Below, piece by piece: positions 1 to 8,774 of a stretch of DNA of 56,162 nt. Numbering within the stretch: position 1 is the stretch's first letter; each line of letters starts with the position of its first letter. A program made the position numbers and the translations under genes. The notes below the pieces were generated by a model that saw only the letters and a program-made list of their open reading frames with translations, was not told the DNA's origin and ran no database searches. Origin of the DNA: JAPWJZ01 sp035626855. GTDB lineage: Bacteria > Pseudomonadota > Alphaproteobacteria > Micavibrionales > UBA2020. The DNA lies in contig DASPMW010000194.1 in the NCBI GenBank assembly GCA_035626855.1, positions 1 through 56,162 on the forward strand, given 5' to 3'.

Positions 1-504
1 TTCACTGGTAACGTCTCGGCACCCATGCTCAAGGAAGTCGGCTGCAGCTATGTCCTCGCCGGTCATTCCGAGCGTCGCCAATATCACAAGGAAACCAGCG
101 CCGAAGTCGCCGCCAAGGCCAGGGCCGCGCATGAAGCCGGCCTCGTCGCTATCATCTGCATCGGCGAGACGGATGAGGAACGCAGTGCCGGCCGCGCGAA
201 TGATGTGGTTTCAACGCAGCTCGCGGAGTCTGTCCCCGCCGACGCGACGCCGGAAAACACCGTCATCGCCTATGAGCCCGTCTGGGCGATCGGCACCGGC
301 AAGGTTGCCTCCGCGGATGATATCAAAGCCATCCACGCGCTCATCCGCGAAAAGTCTCCAGCGCCCTTCAGGATTCTCTACGGCGGCTCGGTCAAAGGGA
401 GCAACGCCGCCGAAATCCTGCACCTGCCGAATGTCGATGGCGTCCTCGTCGGCGGGGCGAGCCTGAAGGCGGAGGAATTCCTCGCGATCGCCAGCGCGGC
501 CTGA
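1..504 (+). CDS. tpiA: Triosephosphate isomerase, 3' part (start lies before the window)
   Basis: Interconverts dihydroxyacetone phosphate and glyceraldehyde 3-phosphate in glycolysis, in the cytoplasm. The reading frame is open from base 1, beginning FTGNVSAPMLKE, so about the first third of a ~250-residue enzyme is missing. The visible part has the electrophilic-histidine motif AGHSERR, the catalytic-glutamate segment AYEPVWAIGTGK including the flexible lid, and the phosphate-binding motifs YGGSV and GVLVGGASL. No key residue of this half is missing. An exported protein of unknown function follows after 73 bases, then secG; tpiA-secG-pyrG linkage is common in proteobacteria. Identification is firm. 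Confidence 0.97.
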   Translation, partial: FTGNVSAPMLKEVGCSYVLAGHSERRQYHKETSAEVAAKARAAHEAGLVAIICIGETDEERSAGRANDVVSTQLAESVPADATPENTVIAYEPVWAIGTGKVASADDIKAIHALIREKSPAPFRILYGGSVKGSNAAEILHLPNVDGVLVGGASLKAEEFLAIASAA

Positions 505-577
505 CATAATCCAGCAACGGGCGACCTTGCTAATGGGCTTTCCGTGCAATAAACTTGCACGAACAAAAGGGTTTATC

Positions 578-1411
578 ATGCTCCGCATTTCCGCGCTTGC
601 GCTCCTCGTCTTTATCCTCTCCACGCCCGCGATGGCGCAGATGCAGGACAGCCGCGAGGTCGCCGCGCAGAAGCAGGCGGAGGCCGACGCCAAGGCCGCC
701 TCAGCCGAGCTCAGCCGCATCGCGCAGGAGAACGGCTGGCGCAACGATCCCTTCTATGCGTCGCTTACCGTCGCCGACAATAGCGGAGGGGCCCAGGCCT
801 TGCGCGATACCTTGACCAAGGGGATCGAAGCGGGCGGCACGACGGAGCGCCAGGTCGGCGTGCAGTGGCTGATCGACCACACCTTCGGCCTCAGCGACAG
901 GACGAAATTCAACGTGCTTTATTTCCTCTATCTCGTCGACCTCGAGAGCGCGCAGGCGCAGGTGGCGCAGGCGATCGGCCGCATGGAGGATTACAACAAG
1001 GCGGGCTTCCTCGCGCTGCGCGCGCTGATGACCTACGAGCTCGTGGCGCAGGCGGATGCCGAGCGCTGCGATGACCCGACTGTCGCGGAGCAGATCAACA
1101 AGGACGTCGCGTCGCGCTACCAGGACCTGCGCTGGGCCTTCCGGATTCCGAGTAAGGAAGACTATGACGTCGCCAGCTTCCATGCCGTCGATATCGAAAG
1201 CGACAACAACGACCGGGCCGTGAACCTGATGCTCTGCCGCAGCGGAGAAAAGGGCAGGGCCGACCCGAACTACACGCCGAAGCCGCTCTTGGACTGGCTG
1301 TCACGCCGCACAGCGCTGCGCATCCAGTACAAGACCATGTGGTCGGAGCAGTTCTACACGATGCGCGCCACCCCGAAAGCGACAACGGCGAATACCCCTG
1401 CAACCCCTTAA
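578..1411 (+). CDS. Exported protein of unknown function, paralogue A of a three-member family
   Basis: About 277 residues beginning with a clear signal peptide (MLRISALALLVFILS, cleavage near AMAQ), so it is probably periplasmic. The start at 578 is chosen because AAAAGG lies 7 bases upstream and the signal peptide begins there; an in-frame upstream ATG at 527 would place 17 polar residues before it. The body is helical with no known domain that I recognise. It shares with the two proteins encoded behind eno (4065-4874 and 4877-5671) a WL-x-x-H/N-S segment, a YFL-x-x-x-D segment, a conserved D-A-E/A-R-C-x-D-x-T motif and a second cysteine about 75 residues later (MLCRSGE here). A disulphide between these cysteines is plausible. 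The C-terminus is low-complexity (TTANTPATP). Function unknown. Confidence 0.8.
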   Translation: MLRISALALLVFILSTPAMAQMQDSREVAAQKQAEADAKAASAELSRIAQENGWRNDPFYASLTVADNSGGAQALRDTLTKGIEAGGTTERQVGVQWLIDHTFGLSDRTKFNVLYFLYLVDLESAQAQVAQAIGRMEDYNKAGFLALRALMTYELVAQADAERCDDPTVAEQINKDVASRYQDLRWAFRIPSKEDYDVASFHAVDIESDNNDRAVNLMLCRSGEKGRADPNYTPKPLLDWLSRRTALRIQYKTMWSEQFYTMRATPKATTANTPATP

Positions 1412-1506
1412 AAATCGCTCTGGTTTTCCAAGGCGAATTGCTCTAGATATTCCCCTCGGTAAGCAAAGAATAATTATTCCCATAATAAAGCGGAATCCGC
1501 ACTGCC

Positions 1507-1995
1507 ATGGAAACTATCTCAGCCGTCGTCCTCGTCATCCACCTGATCGTCACGCTGGCGATCATCATCACGATCCTGATCCAGCCTTCGGAAGCGGGCG
1601 GCTTCATGGGCGGCGGTTCGCAGTCGAACTTGATGATGCAGCGGCGCCTCGGCGGCGACGGCCTGACCCGCGCCACCACGATCCTGGCCGGCATCTTCTT
1701 CGCGACCAGCCTGTTCCTGGCGATTGCGGCAAGCCATCATCCGCGCGGGCATAGCAGCATTCTTGACGTCCAGACCTCGGACAAAGCCCCGCTTGAAAAA
1801 CCGGAAAGCGGAGCGGGCGACGCGAAGCCTGCCGATCCCGATGCGCCTGCGCCCGGCGAGGAAAAGCCTGAGCTAAAAGAACCCGGCAAGACCGACCCGG
1901 CGGTGAAGGAGCCGCAGGAAGACGATAAAATGGGCGCGCCAGAACAGCCGAAAACGGAAGAGCTGAAAAAGCCGGCCAAAAAAACGAAAAAGTAA
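1507..1995 (+). CDS. secG: Preprotein translocase subunit SecG
   Basis: Auxiliary inner-membrane subunit of the SecYEG protein-export channel. The 162-residue protein has two transmembrane helices (about residues 4-24 and 54-77) flanking the family loop with QPSEAGGFMGGGS and the LTRATTILAG motif that opens the second helix. After residue ~80 comes an 80-residue hydrophilic tail rich in Pro, Glu and Lys (PEKPELKEPGK-like), ending in a Lys-rich stretch; such tails are usual in alphaproteobacterial SecG and are not conserved in sequence. pyrG follows after 25 bases in the same direction. No strong ribosome-binding site is visible before the ATG. Confidence 0.93.
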   Translation: METISAVVLVIHLIVTLAIIITILIQPSEAGGFMGGGSQSNLMMQRRLGGDGLTRATTILAGIFFATSLFLAIAASHHPRGHSSILDVQTSDKAPLEKPESGAGDAKPADPDAPAPGEEKPELKEPGKTDPAVKEPQEDDKMGAPEQPKTEELKKPAKKTKK

Positions 1996-2020
1996 AAGCG
2001 CGAAATCAGGGGAGGTCGCC

Positions 2021-3646
2021 ATGCCACGTTATATCTTTATCACGGGCGGGGTGGTGTCTTCGCTGGGCAAGGGGCTTGCTTCTGCCGCGCTCGGCTCCGT
2101 GCTCCAGGCGCGCGGCTTCAAGGTCCGCCTGCGCAAGCTCGATCCCTACCTGAACGTCGATCCCGGCACGATGAGCCCGTACCAGCACGGCGAATGCTAT
2201 GTAACCGATGACGGCGCGGAAACTGATCTCGACCTCGGCCATTACGAGCGTTTCACGGGCGTTCCCGCGCGCAAGACCGACAACATCACTACGGGCCGCA
2301 TCTACTGGAACGTCCTGCAGAAAGAGCGCAAGGGCGATTATCTCGGCGGCACCGTGCAGGTCATTCCGCATATCACAAACGAGATCAAGGAATTCATCGC
2401 GGGCGATAACGGCGACGCCGATTTCGTGCTCTGCGAAGTGGGCGGCACGGTCGGCGATATCGAGAGCCTCCCGTTCCTCGAGGCCATCCGCCAGTTTGGC
2501 AACGAAGTGGGCCTGCGCAACGCGCTGTTCATCCACGTCACGCTGATGCCCTATATCAAGACGGCCGGGGAGCTGAAGACCAAGCCGACGCAGCACTCCG
2601 TCAAGGAACTGCTCTCCGTCGGCATCCAGCCTTCCATCCTGCTCGTGCGCGCGGATCGCGAGATCCCGGTCGAGGAACGCCACAAGATCGCGCTCTTCTG
2701 CAACATCAAGAAGGAATGCGTCATTCCCGCGCTCGACGTGTCGAGCATTTACAACGTGCCCGTCGCTTACCACAAGGAAGGCCTCGACGAGCAGGTGCTG
2801 CGCTATTTCGACATGACGGCGCCCGTGCCGGACCTTTCCAAATGGGAAGCGATCGCGCAGAAGATCGCGCATCCGGAAGGCGAGGTCACGATCGGCGTCG
2901 TCGGCAAATACACCTCTCTGCTCGACAGCTATAAATCGCTGGCCGAGGCGCTGACGCATGGCGGCTTCGCCAATAACGTCAAGGTCAACCTCAACTGGCT
3001 GAACTCGGAAGTCTTCGAGAAAGACGAAAGCCTGCACCTGCTTGAAAACGTCGACGGCATCCTCGTACCCGGCGGCTTTGGCGAGCGGGGGACGGAGGGC
3101 AAGATCAAGGCCGTGCAGTATGCGCGCGAGCACAAGATTCCCTATTTCGGAATCTGCTTCGGCATGCAGATGGCGGTGATTGAAGTCGCGCGCGACGTCG
3201 CCCGCCTCAATGACGTGGGCTCCAGCGAGCTCGGCAACTACCAGAACCCCGTTGTCGGCCTTATGACCGAATGGCTGAAGGGCAACGAGCTTGAAAAACG
3301 CGATGACCGCGGCAATATGGGCGGCACGATGCGCCTTGGCGCTTACCCGGCGAAGCTGACGCCGGGCTCGCTCGTCAACAAGATCTACGGCACGACCGAT
3401 ATCTCCGAGCGCCACCGCCACCGCTACGAGGTCAACATGACCTACAAGAAGCAGCTGGAGGATGCGGGCCTGATGTTCTGCGGCATGTCGCCTGACGGCA
3501 AGCTGCCGGAGATCGTCGAGCTGAAAGACCATCCCTGGTTCGTCGGCGTGCAATTCCACCCCGAATTGAAATCCAAACCCTTCGAGCCGCATCCGCTGTT
3601 CACCTCCTTCATCAAGGCGGCGGTGGAACAGTCGCGGCTGGTGTGA
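2021..3646 (+). CDS. pyrG: CTP synthase (glutamine-hydrolysing)
   Basis: Converts UTP to CTP using ATP and glutamine-derived ammonia. The 541 residues match the family length. The N-terminal synthetase domain starts YIFITGGVVSSLGKG (P-loop-like ATP site) and contains CEVGGTVGDIESLPF. The C-terminal class I glutamine amidotransferase domain has the oxyanion loop GGFGERG, the nucleophile motif FGICFGMQ, and the His-Glu pair in GVQFHPE. GGGGAGG lies 9 bases before the ATG. It is followed, one base after its stop, by a small membrane protein gene, suggesting translational coupling. Complete and intact. Confidence 0.98.
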   Translation: MPRYIFITGGVVSSLGKGLASAALGSVLQARGFKVRLRKLDPYLNVDPGTMSPYQHGECYVTDDGAETDLDLGHYERFTGVPARKTDNITTGRIYWNVLQKERKGDYLGGTVQVIPHITNEIKEFIAGDNGDADFVLCEVGGTVGDIESLPFLEAIRQFGNEVGLRNALFIHVTLMPYIKTAGELKTKPTQHSVKELLSVGIQPSILLVRADREIPVEERHKIALFCNIKKECVIPALDVSSIYNVPVAYHKEGLDEQVLRYFDMTAPVPDLSKWEAIAQKIAHPEGEVTIGVVGKYTSLLDSYKSLAEALTHGGFANNVKVNLNWLNSEVFEKDESLHLLENVDGILVPGGFGERGTEGKIKAVQYAREHKIPYFGICFGMQMAVIEVARDVARLNDVGSSELGNYQNPVVGLMTEWLKGNELEKRDDRGNMGGTMRLGAYPAKLTPGSLVNKIYGTTDISERHRHRYEVNMTYKKQLEDAGLMFCGMSPDGKLPEIVELKDHPWFVGVQFHPELKSKPFEPHPLFTSFIKAAVEQSRLV

Positions 3647-3647
3647 T

Positions 3648-3926
3648 ATGTCGCCAGCTGGCGTCCTGTTATTTGCAGCTGATTTCCTCGTGATCCTTGC
3701 GACCGGCGCCGCTGGCTTCGGCATCAATGAACTGGTCCACCAGTCATTGCGCAGCGGGCAAACGCCGATCTGGCGTTCCAGCGCGGATGTTGTTCAGCGC
3801 GATTCCGATCCCAAGCTGTTCAGTGAACGCATAACGAAGTGGGTTATTGCCGGCAATCTGTTGCTGGTCGCGAGCGTCGCAAACGCGGTCACGCTTGGTA
3901 TCCTGGTTCTCTATCGAACACTTTAG
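3648..3926 (+). CDS. Small two-helix membrane protein, unknown function
   Basis: A 92-residue protein whose ATG comes one base after the pyrG stop, so it is probably read by translational coupling. It has two hydrophobic helices, about residues 6-26 (LLFAADFLVILATGAAGFG) and 66-88, separated by a polar segment containing the paired words DSDPKLFSERITKW. No family is recognised. The codon use resembles pyrG. It could be a chance reading frame, but the two balanced membrane segments and the tight coupling argue for a real gene. Confidence 0.55.
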   Translation: MSPAGVLLFAADFLVILATGAAGFGINELVHQSLRSGQTPIWRSSADVVQRDSDPKLFSERITKWVIAGNLLLVASVANAVTLGILVLYRTL

Positions 3927-3950
3927 CCCTGAAGTAAGCCCTGCGTATTT

Positions 3951-3976
3951 CGTCATCCCGGCGAAGGCGGGATCCA
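3951..3976 (+). repeat. Short palindromic repeat, CGTCATCCCGGCGAAGGCGGG type
   Basis: The sequence CATCCCGGCGAAGGCGGGAT is the widespread intergenic palindrome found in many alpha- and gammaproteobacteria. It lies between the convergent ends of the small membrane gene and the exported-protein gene on the other strand. It is followed by a weaker CCACC...GGTGG pairing and TTTTG, so the region may also stop transcription from one or both sides. Confidence 0.6.
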
Positions 3977-4064
3977 CCAGCCCTTAGCAATGAGCCTGGG
4001 TGGTTTTGTATCTGTGCTGGATCGATGAGGAGGCGCGGCGTGGGAAAAGGAATAATATAGGCTA

Positions 4065-4874
4065 TTACCGAATGGCCGCCGCATACCGCTGCGCCCAGCG
4101 TTTCGATATCTCGGCAATCGCGGCCTTCCGTGCCTCGAGCCATTGCGCGTCAGACACAAAACCGGGGACGTAGTTATAGCCGGCGGGTGCAATCAGCGTC
4201 AGCCGCTTGCCGCCTTCGGCGAGCGGGTCGGGCACGGATTTGCGCTCGACGCCGGGGGTCTTGGCCAGGTCGATGACGTAGGCCTTGCCGTAGGTGCAGA
4301 TATCGGCATTCGGGGAACGGGCGAGAAATTTATCTTCGTGCCGCAGCGCCGTTTTTTCCATCTCGTCGAAAACGCTGCGCGGAAAAGCGCGATAGGCGGT
4401 CCGTATCTGTTCGAACCGGCTGTCGACCATGCGGCCGACGGCCTCGCGGGCGGTTTTATCCTGGCAGCGGGCGGCATCGACGCCGGCGGTAATCTCGAAA
4501 AGATAGAGGTTCAGCATCGCGGTCTGGACAAGGTCGCGATAGCCGCCCGGATCGCCCGCGTCGCGCGCGCCTTCGGCCATGGCCTGGAGCGTGTCGGAAT
4601 AGCTCAGGAAATAAAGCGATTGCAGCCGACGCGCATCGTCCTCGTCGACCGAGTTTTCACGCAGCCAGAGCGAAACGACCGGAACCCTCGTCGCGTCCTG
4701 CGCCATCTGCGTGTTCAGGTATTCGACCATCTTGCGGCCGCTCAACCGCTTCGCCGTCGCCACGATCCCGTCATAGAACGGGTCCTGCCGCACTTTTTTG
4801 TCGTAGGCCTCCGGGCTCGCCGCAAACGCGGCGGCGGAGATGACGGTGAGCGCGAGCGCGGCAAGGAGCTTCAT
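4065..4874 (-). CDS. Exported protein of unknown function, paralogue C
   Basis: 269 residues with a signal peptide (MKLLAALALTVISAAAFA) and hence probably periplasmic. Start chosen at 4874, where AAGGAAG sits 5 bases upstream and the signal peptide begins. It shows the family hallmarks: LYFLSYSDTLQAM, DAARCQDKT, and DICTYGKA, i.e. the two conserved cysteines. The C-terminal part (APAGYNYVPGFVSD...) aligns with PPQGYRYAPKFVAD of the neighbouring paralogue B, so these two are closer to each other than to paralogue A beside tpiA. It is the third gene of a minus-strand unit eno-B-C, with 2 bases between B and C. Role unknown. Confidence 0.82.
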   Translation of the reverse strand: MKLLAALALTVISAAAFAASPEAYDKKVRQDPFYDGIVATAKRLSGRKMVEYLNTQMAQDATRVPVVSLWLRENSVDEDDARRLQSLYFLSYSDTLQAMAEGARDAGDPGGYRDLVQTAMLNLYLFEITAGVDAARCQDKTAREAVGRMVDSRFEQIRTAYRAFPRSVFDEMEKTALRHEDKFLARSPNADICTYGKAYVIDLAKTPGVERKSVPDPLAEGGKRLTLIAPAGYNYVPGFVSDAQWLEARKAAIAEISKRWAQRYAAAIR

Positions 4875-4876
4875 TT

Positions 4877-5671
4877 TCACTTCCTTGCGGCCGCGCTGCG
4901 CTCTTCCCATTTCTTCGCGAGTTCGGCGCGGGCGGCGTTGGTGCGTTGCGTGGCCACATCGTCGGCAACGAACTTGGGTGCATAGCGATATCCCTGCGGT
5001 GGAACGACTTCCGTTCGCGCCGGGGTTCCCTCTTTGGTATCCGCGGCATGCGTCTCGACTCCCGGCTGCGCCAGCATGTCGCGCATGCGTGCGACGCCAT
5101 AGGAGCATATCGCATCGCTCGCCGGGCGGGCAGCCAGCTTGAGGTCAAGCGTCGTGGCATTTTTCCCCATGGCATCGAGGTCTTTTTTTGACGCGGAGGC
5201 AATAACGGGCTGCAGCGACGACAGGCGCACCTGGGTAATGCTATTCACGGAGGCCGGTACCGTCTCGTCTTCGCAGCGGGCGGCATCGCGGGCGGACAGC
5301 GCTTCATACATGTATAGTGCCGCCAGAGAAAGCTTGCCGAGCTGTGCGACCTCGTCCTGCCGTCCGGCCTGCGCAAGCTGGCCCCGCATGTTCCCGAGAA
5401 TATCGGAGTATGCCAGGAAATAAACCGCGTCGGTCTTCGCGGGATCTGTTTGGCCGATGGAATGCTCCTGCAGCCACTTGGCGGCGGCCAGCGCCTGCCC
5501 GGGATCGGCGCTCACGCGATCGCGGATAAACTGGACAATCTCCGCGTGGCTTTGGAACTTTTCGGCCGCATCGAGCTCGCCAGAGAGTGTAGGGGCCGCG
5601 GGCTCTTGCGCCCAGGCGAGGCTCGCGAACACCATGAAGGAAACGCCGAGGCCTGCGACAGTTTTTTTCAT
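4877..5671 (-). CDS. Exported protein of unknown function, paralogue B
   Basis: 264 residues; signal peptide MKKTVAGLGVSFMVFASLAWA, probably cleaved after AWA. The ATG lies 4 bases after the eno stop codon, with AGGAAG overlapping that stop, so translation is very likely coupled to enolase. Family motifs: WLQEHSIGQTD, VYFLAYSDILGNM, DAARCEDET and AICSYGVA with the paired cysteines; C-terminus PPQGYRYAPKFVADD and a Lys/Glu/Ala-rich helix. Paralogue C follows after 2 bases. No known domain is recognised; enolase coupling suggests constitutive high-level production rather than a specific function. Confidence 0.84.
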   Translation of the reverse strand: MKKTVAGLGVSFMVFASLAWAQEPAAPTLSGELDAAEKFQSHAEIVQFIRDRVSADPGQALAAAKWLQEHSIGQTDPAKTDAVYFLAYSDILGNMRGQLAQAGRQDEVAQLGKLSLAALYMYEALSARDAARCEDETVPASVNSITQVRLSSLQPVIASASKKDLDAMGKNATTLDLKLAARPASDAICSYGVARMRDMLAQPGVETHAADTKEGTPARTEVVPPQGYRYAPKFVADDVATQRTNAARAELAKKWEERSAAARK

Positions 5672-5675
5672 CTTC

Positions 5676-7004
5676 CTAGGCCCGCTTCTTCTTGCCTTCG
5701 ACGGCGCGCAGGACCGGCTTGGCGGGGAGGGTGCGGATGGCGCTGCGGCCGGCATAGACCGCGGAGGGGCCAAGCTGCTCCTCGATGCGGATCAGCTGGT
5801 TGTATTTCGCAATCCGGTCGGAGCGGGAAAGGGAGCCCGTCTTGATCTGTCCGGCATTGGTTGCGACCGACAGGTCCGCAATCGTTGCGTCTTCCGTTTC
5901 GCCCGAGCGGTGGGAGAACACGACGCCGAAGCCCGCTTTCTGCGCCGTCTGCACGGCATCCAGCGTTTCTGTCAGCGTGCCAATCTGGTTGACCTTGATG
6001 AGGATGGCGTTGCCCGCTTTCTTCTCGATGCCCTGTTTCAGGCGGGTGGTGTTGGTGACGAACAGGTCGTCGCCGACCAGCTGCACCTTGTCGCCGATGC
6101 GAGCGGTGAGTTCGATCCAGCCTGCCCAGTCGTCTTCCGCCATGCCGTCCTCGATTGACACGATGGGGAATTTCGCGACGAGTTTCTCGTAGTAGGAAAT
6201 CATTTGCTCGGAAGACAGGACTTTTCCTTCGCCTTCAAGGTTGTATTTGCCTTTGCTGAAGAATTCGGTTGCCGCGACGTCGAGGCCGAGCGCGACTTCG
6301 CTGCCGGGCTTGTAGCCGGCGGCGGTGATCGCTTTCATGATGAACTCAAGGCCTTGCTCGGCGCTTTTGAAGTTCGGCGCGAAGCCACCTTCATCGCCGA
6401 CGGCCGTATTGAAACCGCCTTCGGAGAGAAGTTTTTTAAGGGCATGGAAAATCTCGGATCCGGTGCGGATCGCGTCCGTGCAGGTTTCGGCTGCGAGAGG
6501 CAGGATCATGAATTCCTGGAAGTCGATCGAATTGTCGGCATGGGCGCCGCCGTTAATGATGTTCATCATGGGGACGGGGAGCTGGTGCGCGAAGGTGCCG
6601 CCGACATAGCGGTAGAGTGGCTGATCGAGATCTAGCGCGGCTGCCTTGGCAACCGCCATCGAAACGCCGAGGATCGCGTTCGCGCCGAGACGCGCCTTGT
6701 TCGGGGTGCCGTCGAGCTCGATCATCATGCGGTCGATCAGGTTCTGCTCGGTCGCGTCGATGCCCGCGATGGTTTCAAAGATTTCCGTATTGACGGCTTC
6801 GACCGCTTTCTGGACGCCCTTGCCGTGGAAGCGCTTCTTGTCGCCGTCGCGCTTTTCGACCGCCTCATGCGCGCCGGTGGAGGCGCCGGAGGGCACGGCC
6901 GCGCGGCCGAGCACGCCGCTGTCGAGGATGACATCCACTTCGACCGTGGGGTTGCCGCGGCTATCCAGAATCTCGCGGGCGGCAATATCGATAATGGCGG
7001 ACAT
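5676..7004 (-). CDS. eno: Enolase
   Basis: Catalyses 2-phosphoglycerate to phosphoenolpyruvate in glycolysis; also a degradosome partner in some bacteria. 442 residues, slightly longer than the usual ~425-430 because of a basic C-terminal tail (RAVEGKKKRA). Motifs: REILDSRGNPTVEV at the N-terminus, SGASTGAHEA loop, VGDEGGFAPN, metal ligand region SIEDGMAEDDW, and signature SHRSGETEDATIADL. Start at 7004 (MSAIIDIAARE) is supported by AGGAG 9 bases upstream; an in-frame ATG nine codons earlier is less likely. Followed by two exported-protein genes in a tight unit. Confidence 0.98.
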   Translation of the reverse strand: MSAIIDIAAREILDSRGNPTVEVDVILDSGVLGRAAVPSGASTGAHEAVEKRDGDKKRFHGKGVQKAVEAVNTEIFETIAGIDATEQNLIDRMMIELDGTPNKARLGANAILGVSMAVAKAAALDLDQPLYRYVGGTFAHQLPVPMMNIINGGAHADNSIDFQEFMILPLAAETCTDAIRTGSEIFHALKKLLSEGGFNTAVGDEGGFAPNFKSAEQGLEFIMKAITAAGYKPGSEVALGLDVAATEFFSKGKYNLEGEGKVLSSEQMISYYEKLVAKFPIVSIEDGMAEDDWAGWIELTARIGDKVQLVGDDLFVTNTTRLKQGIEKKAGNAILIKVNQIGTLTETLDAVQTAQKAGFGVVFSHRSGETEDATIADLSVATNAGQIKTGSLSRSDRIAKYNQLIRIEEQLGPSAVYAGRSAIRTLPAKPVLRAVEGKKKRA

Positions 7005-7137
7005 CTTACTACTCCTGAAAAAGGGCGACAAAACTGCCTAGAGAATAGCCGCGCGCGGGATTTCTTGCAAATTATTGTTCACCCTCGGTTAAGGGAATAA
7101 CGGTATAATAAGAGGGCATTTTCCGGAGGTTTTCGCC

Positions 7138-7758
7138 ATGAAGCTGATTGCTGCCGCCCTTGCCTTCCTAGCCCTGACGCTGCCCGCGGGCGCCTATGCC
7201 TATGACACGCCGCTGACCGATCCGGGCGCGAAGAAGCTTCTCGAAAAACATGCCGAGACGGCGCAGAAATACGCCGACCAGTTCGGCTGCAGCAACTTCG
7301 TCTGGGGCAACATCCAGAACAAGTCGGGCGGTCAGATCGTGACCCTGCAGTACATGCCGCCCGAACTGGAAGACCCGAATAAATGGACGCGCATGCTTTC
7401 CGTCACGATCTATGCTCTGAGCGGCGATAAAAAGGCGGACAAGGACGCGCAGAAAAACCTGATCGAGCTGCTGCGCACGCAGTTCATGCGCCCGGGCAAC
7501 CTCGTCTCCGCGGACGAGAATTACCTGATCAACAACAACGAAGACCCCGCGCTGTTCATCCAGTACACGACCGGCCGCGGCACACCGGCGGAAGTGACCT
7601 ATGCGGGCTCGTTCCTGCGCCACACCGAAAATTCCGCCGCCTTCATCCAGCTCTCCGCGCGCAGCCGGCCGCTCAAGAAGAGCGAGTCCGTGAACATGCA
7701 CCTGCTCGTCAATCCGCAGGCCGCCAACTGGCCGCCGGAGAAAAAAGGCCGGAAATAA
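7138..7758 (+). CDS. Exported protein of unknown function
   Basis: 206 residues with a signal peptide (MKLIAAALAFLALTLPAGAYA) and an excellent ribosome-binding site (CCGGAGG, 8 bases before ATG). A TATAAT hexamer at 7104-7109 could be its -10 element, though no good -35 is seen. The mature part contains FGCSNFVWGN with one cysteine, a charged middle (SGDKKADKDAQKN) and a basic tail (PPEKKGRK). It is divergent from eno and its end faces the end of kdsA. It does not share the cysteine motifs of the tpiA/eno-linked family. No family recognised. Confidence 0.8.
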   Translation: MKLIAAALAFLALTLPAGAYAYDTPLTDPGAKKLLEKHAETAQKYADQFGCSNFVWGNIQNKSGGQIVTLQYMPPELEDPNKWTRMLSVTIYALSGDKKADKDAQKNLIELLRTQFMRPGNLVSADENYLINNNEDPALFIQYTTGRGTPAEVTYAGSFLRHTENSAAFIQLSARSRPLKKSESVNMHLLVNPQAANWPPEKKGRK

Positions 7759-7767
7759 TATCTGGGG

Positions 7768-8625
7768 TTAAGCCGCTTTCAACTTCGCAGCATAGGCTTG
7801 CGGCTTTACGACGCGGTCGATGGCGATCAGCTGCTCGAGGATCGCGCCGAGCTCGTTGAACTTCACCATGTTTGGACCGTCCGACGGCGCGCTGTCCGGG
7901 TTTTCATGCGTCTCGATGAACACCGCTGCAACGCCGACAGCAATAGCCCCGCGCGCGAGATACGGCACCATGCGGCGGTCGCCGGAGGTGGAGGCGCCCG
8001 CGCCGCCCGGCTGCTGCACGGAATGGGTGGCGTCGAACACGACCGGATGGCCGGTTTCCGCCATGATCGGCAGCGCGCGCATATCGTTGACGAGGGTGTT
8101 ATAGCCGAAGGTCACGCCGCGCTCGCACAGCATCACGTTGGGGTTGCCGCTCTCGGTAATTTTCGCGGCGACGTTTTTCATGTCCCAGGGGGCGAGGAAC
8201 TGGCCCTTTTTCACGTTGACGATTTTGCCGGTCTTCGCTGCCGCGATCAGCAGGTCGGTCTGCCGGCAGAGGAAAGCGGGGATCTGCAGCACGTCAACGG
8301 CCTCCGCCACTTCCGCGCACTGCTCGGGCGCGTGCACGTCGGTCACGACGGGCAGCTTCATTTCCTTGCGGATATCGGCGAGGATCGGCAGCGATTTTTC
8401 GAGGCCCATGCCGCGGCCGCCCTTCAGCGAGGTGCGGTTGGCTTTATCGAAGGAGGTCTTGTAGATCAGCGGCAGGCCGAGCTTTTGCGTCAGCTCGCGC
8501 AGCTTGCCCGACATGTCGAAGGCATGATCGCGGCTCTCGAGCGCGCAGGGGCCGGCAATCAGGACGAAGGGCAGGTCGTTGCCGATCTTGAAATTCGCGA
8601 GCGTAATCTGGTGCTGTGCCGTCAT
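7768..8625 (-). CDS. kdsA: 3-deoxy-8-phosphooctulonate (KDO-8-P) synthase
   Basis: Condenses phosphoenolpyruvate with arabinose 5-phosphate to KDO-8-phosphate, the first committed step toward the inner-core sugar of lipopolysaccharide; its presence implies an LPS-bearing outer membrane. 285 residues, normal length. Motifs: LIAGPCALES, YKTSFDKANRTS, VTDVHAPEQC, LCERGVTFGYN, and FDATHSVQQPGG. The start at 8625 is set by GGAGG 8 bases upstream; the earlier in-frame ATG at 8646 lacks one. kdsA next to eno and ftsB is the standard alphaproteobacterial arrangement. Confidence 0.97.
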   Translation of the reverse strand: MTAQHQITLANFKIGNDLPFVLIAGPCALESRDHAFDMSGKLRELTQKLGLPLIYKTSFDKANRTSLKGGRGMGLEKSLPILADIRKEMKLPVVTDVHAPEQCAEVAEAVDVLQIPAFLCRQTDLLIAAAKTGKIVNVKKGQFLAPWDMKNVAAKITESGNPNVMLCERGVTFGYNTLVNDMRALPIMAETGHPVVFDATHSVQQPGGAGASTSGDRRMVPYLARGAIAVGVAAVFIETHENPDSAPSDGPNMVKFNELGAILEQLIAIDRVVKPQAYAAKLKAA

Positions 8626-8774
8626 GATGAAGTCCTCCGTTGGCACATATATGTATGAGCGGGGGCGGCGCTGTCAACCGCAGATTTCTGGAATATGCCG
8701 CAAAAGCCGCCATATCCCGTTGAATCCGCGCATTTTTGGTTGACGTTATGACTCGGCCATGATTCTATGAATAT

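Noticed and set aside
2006..3727. A 573-codon open frame on the minus strand opposite pyrG
   Set aside because: Antisense artefact of high GC at third codon positions; pyrG is unmistakable on the plus strand.
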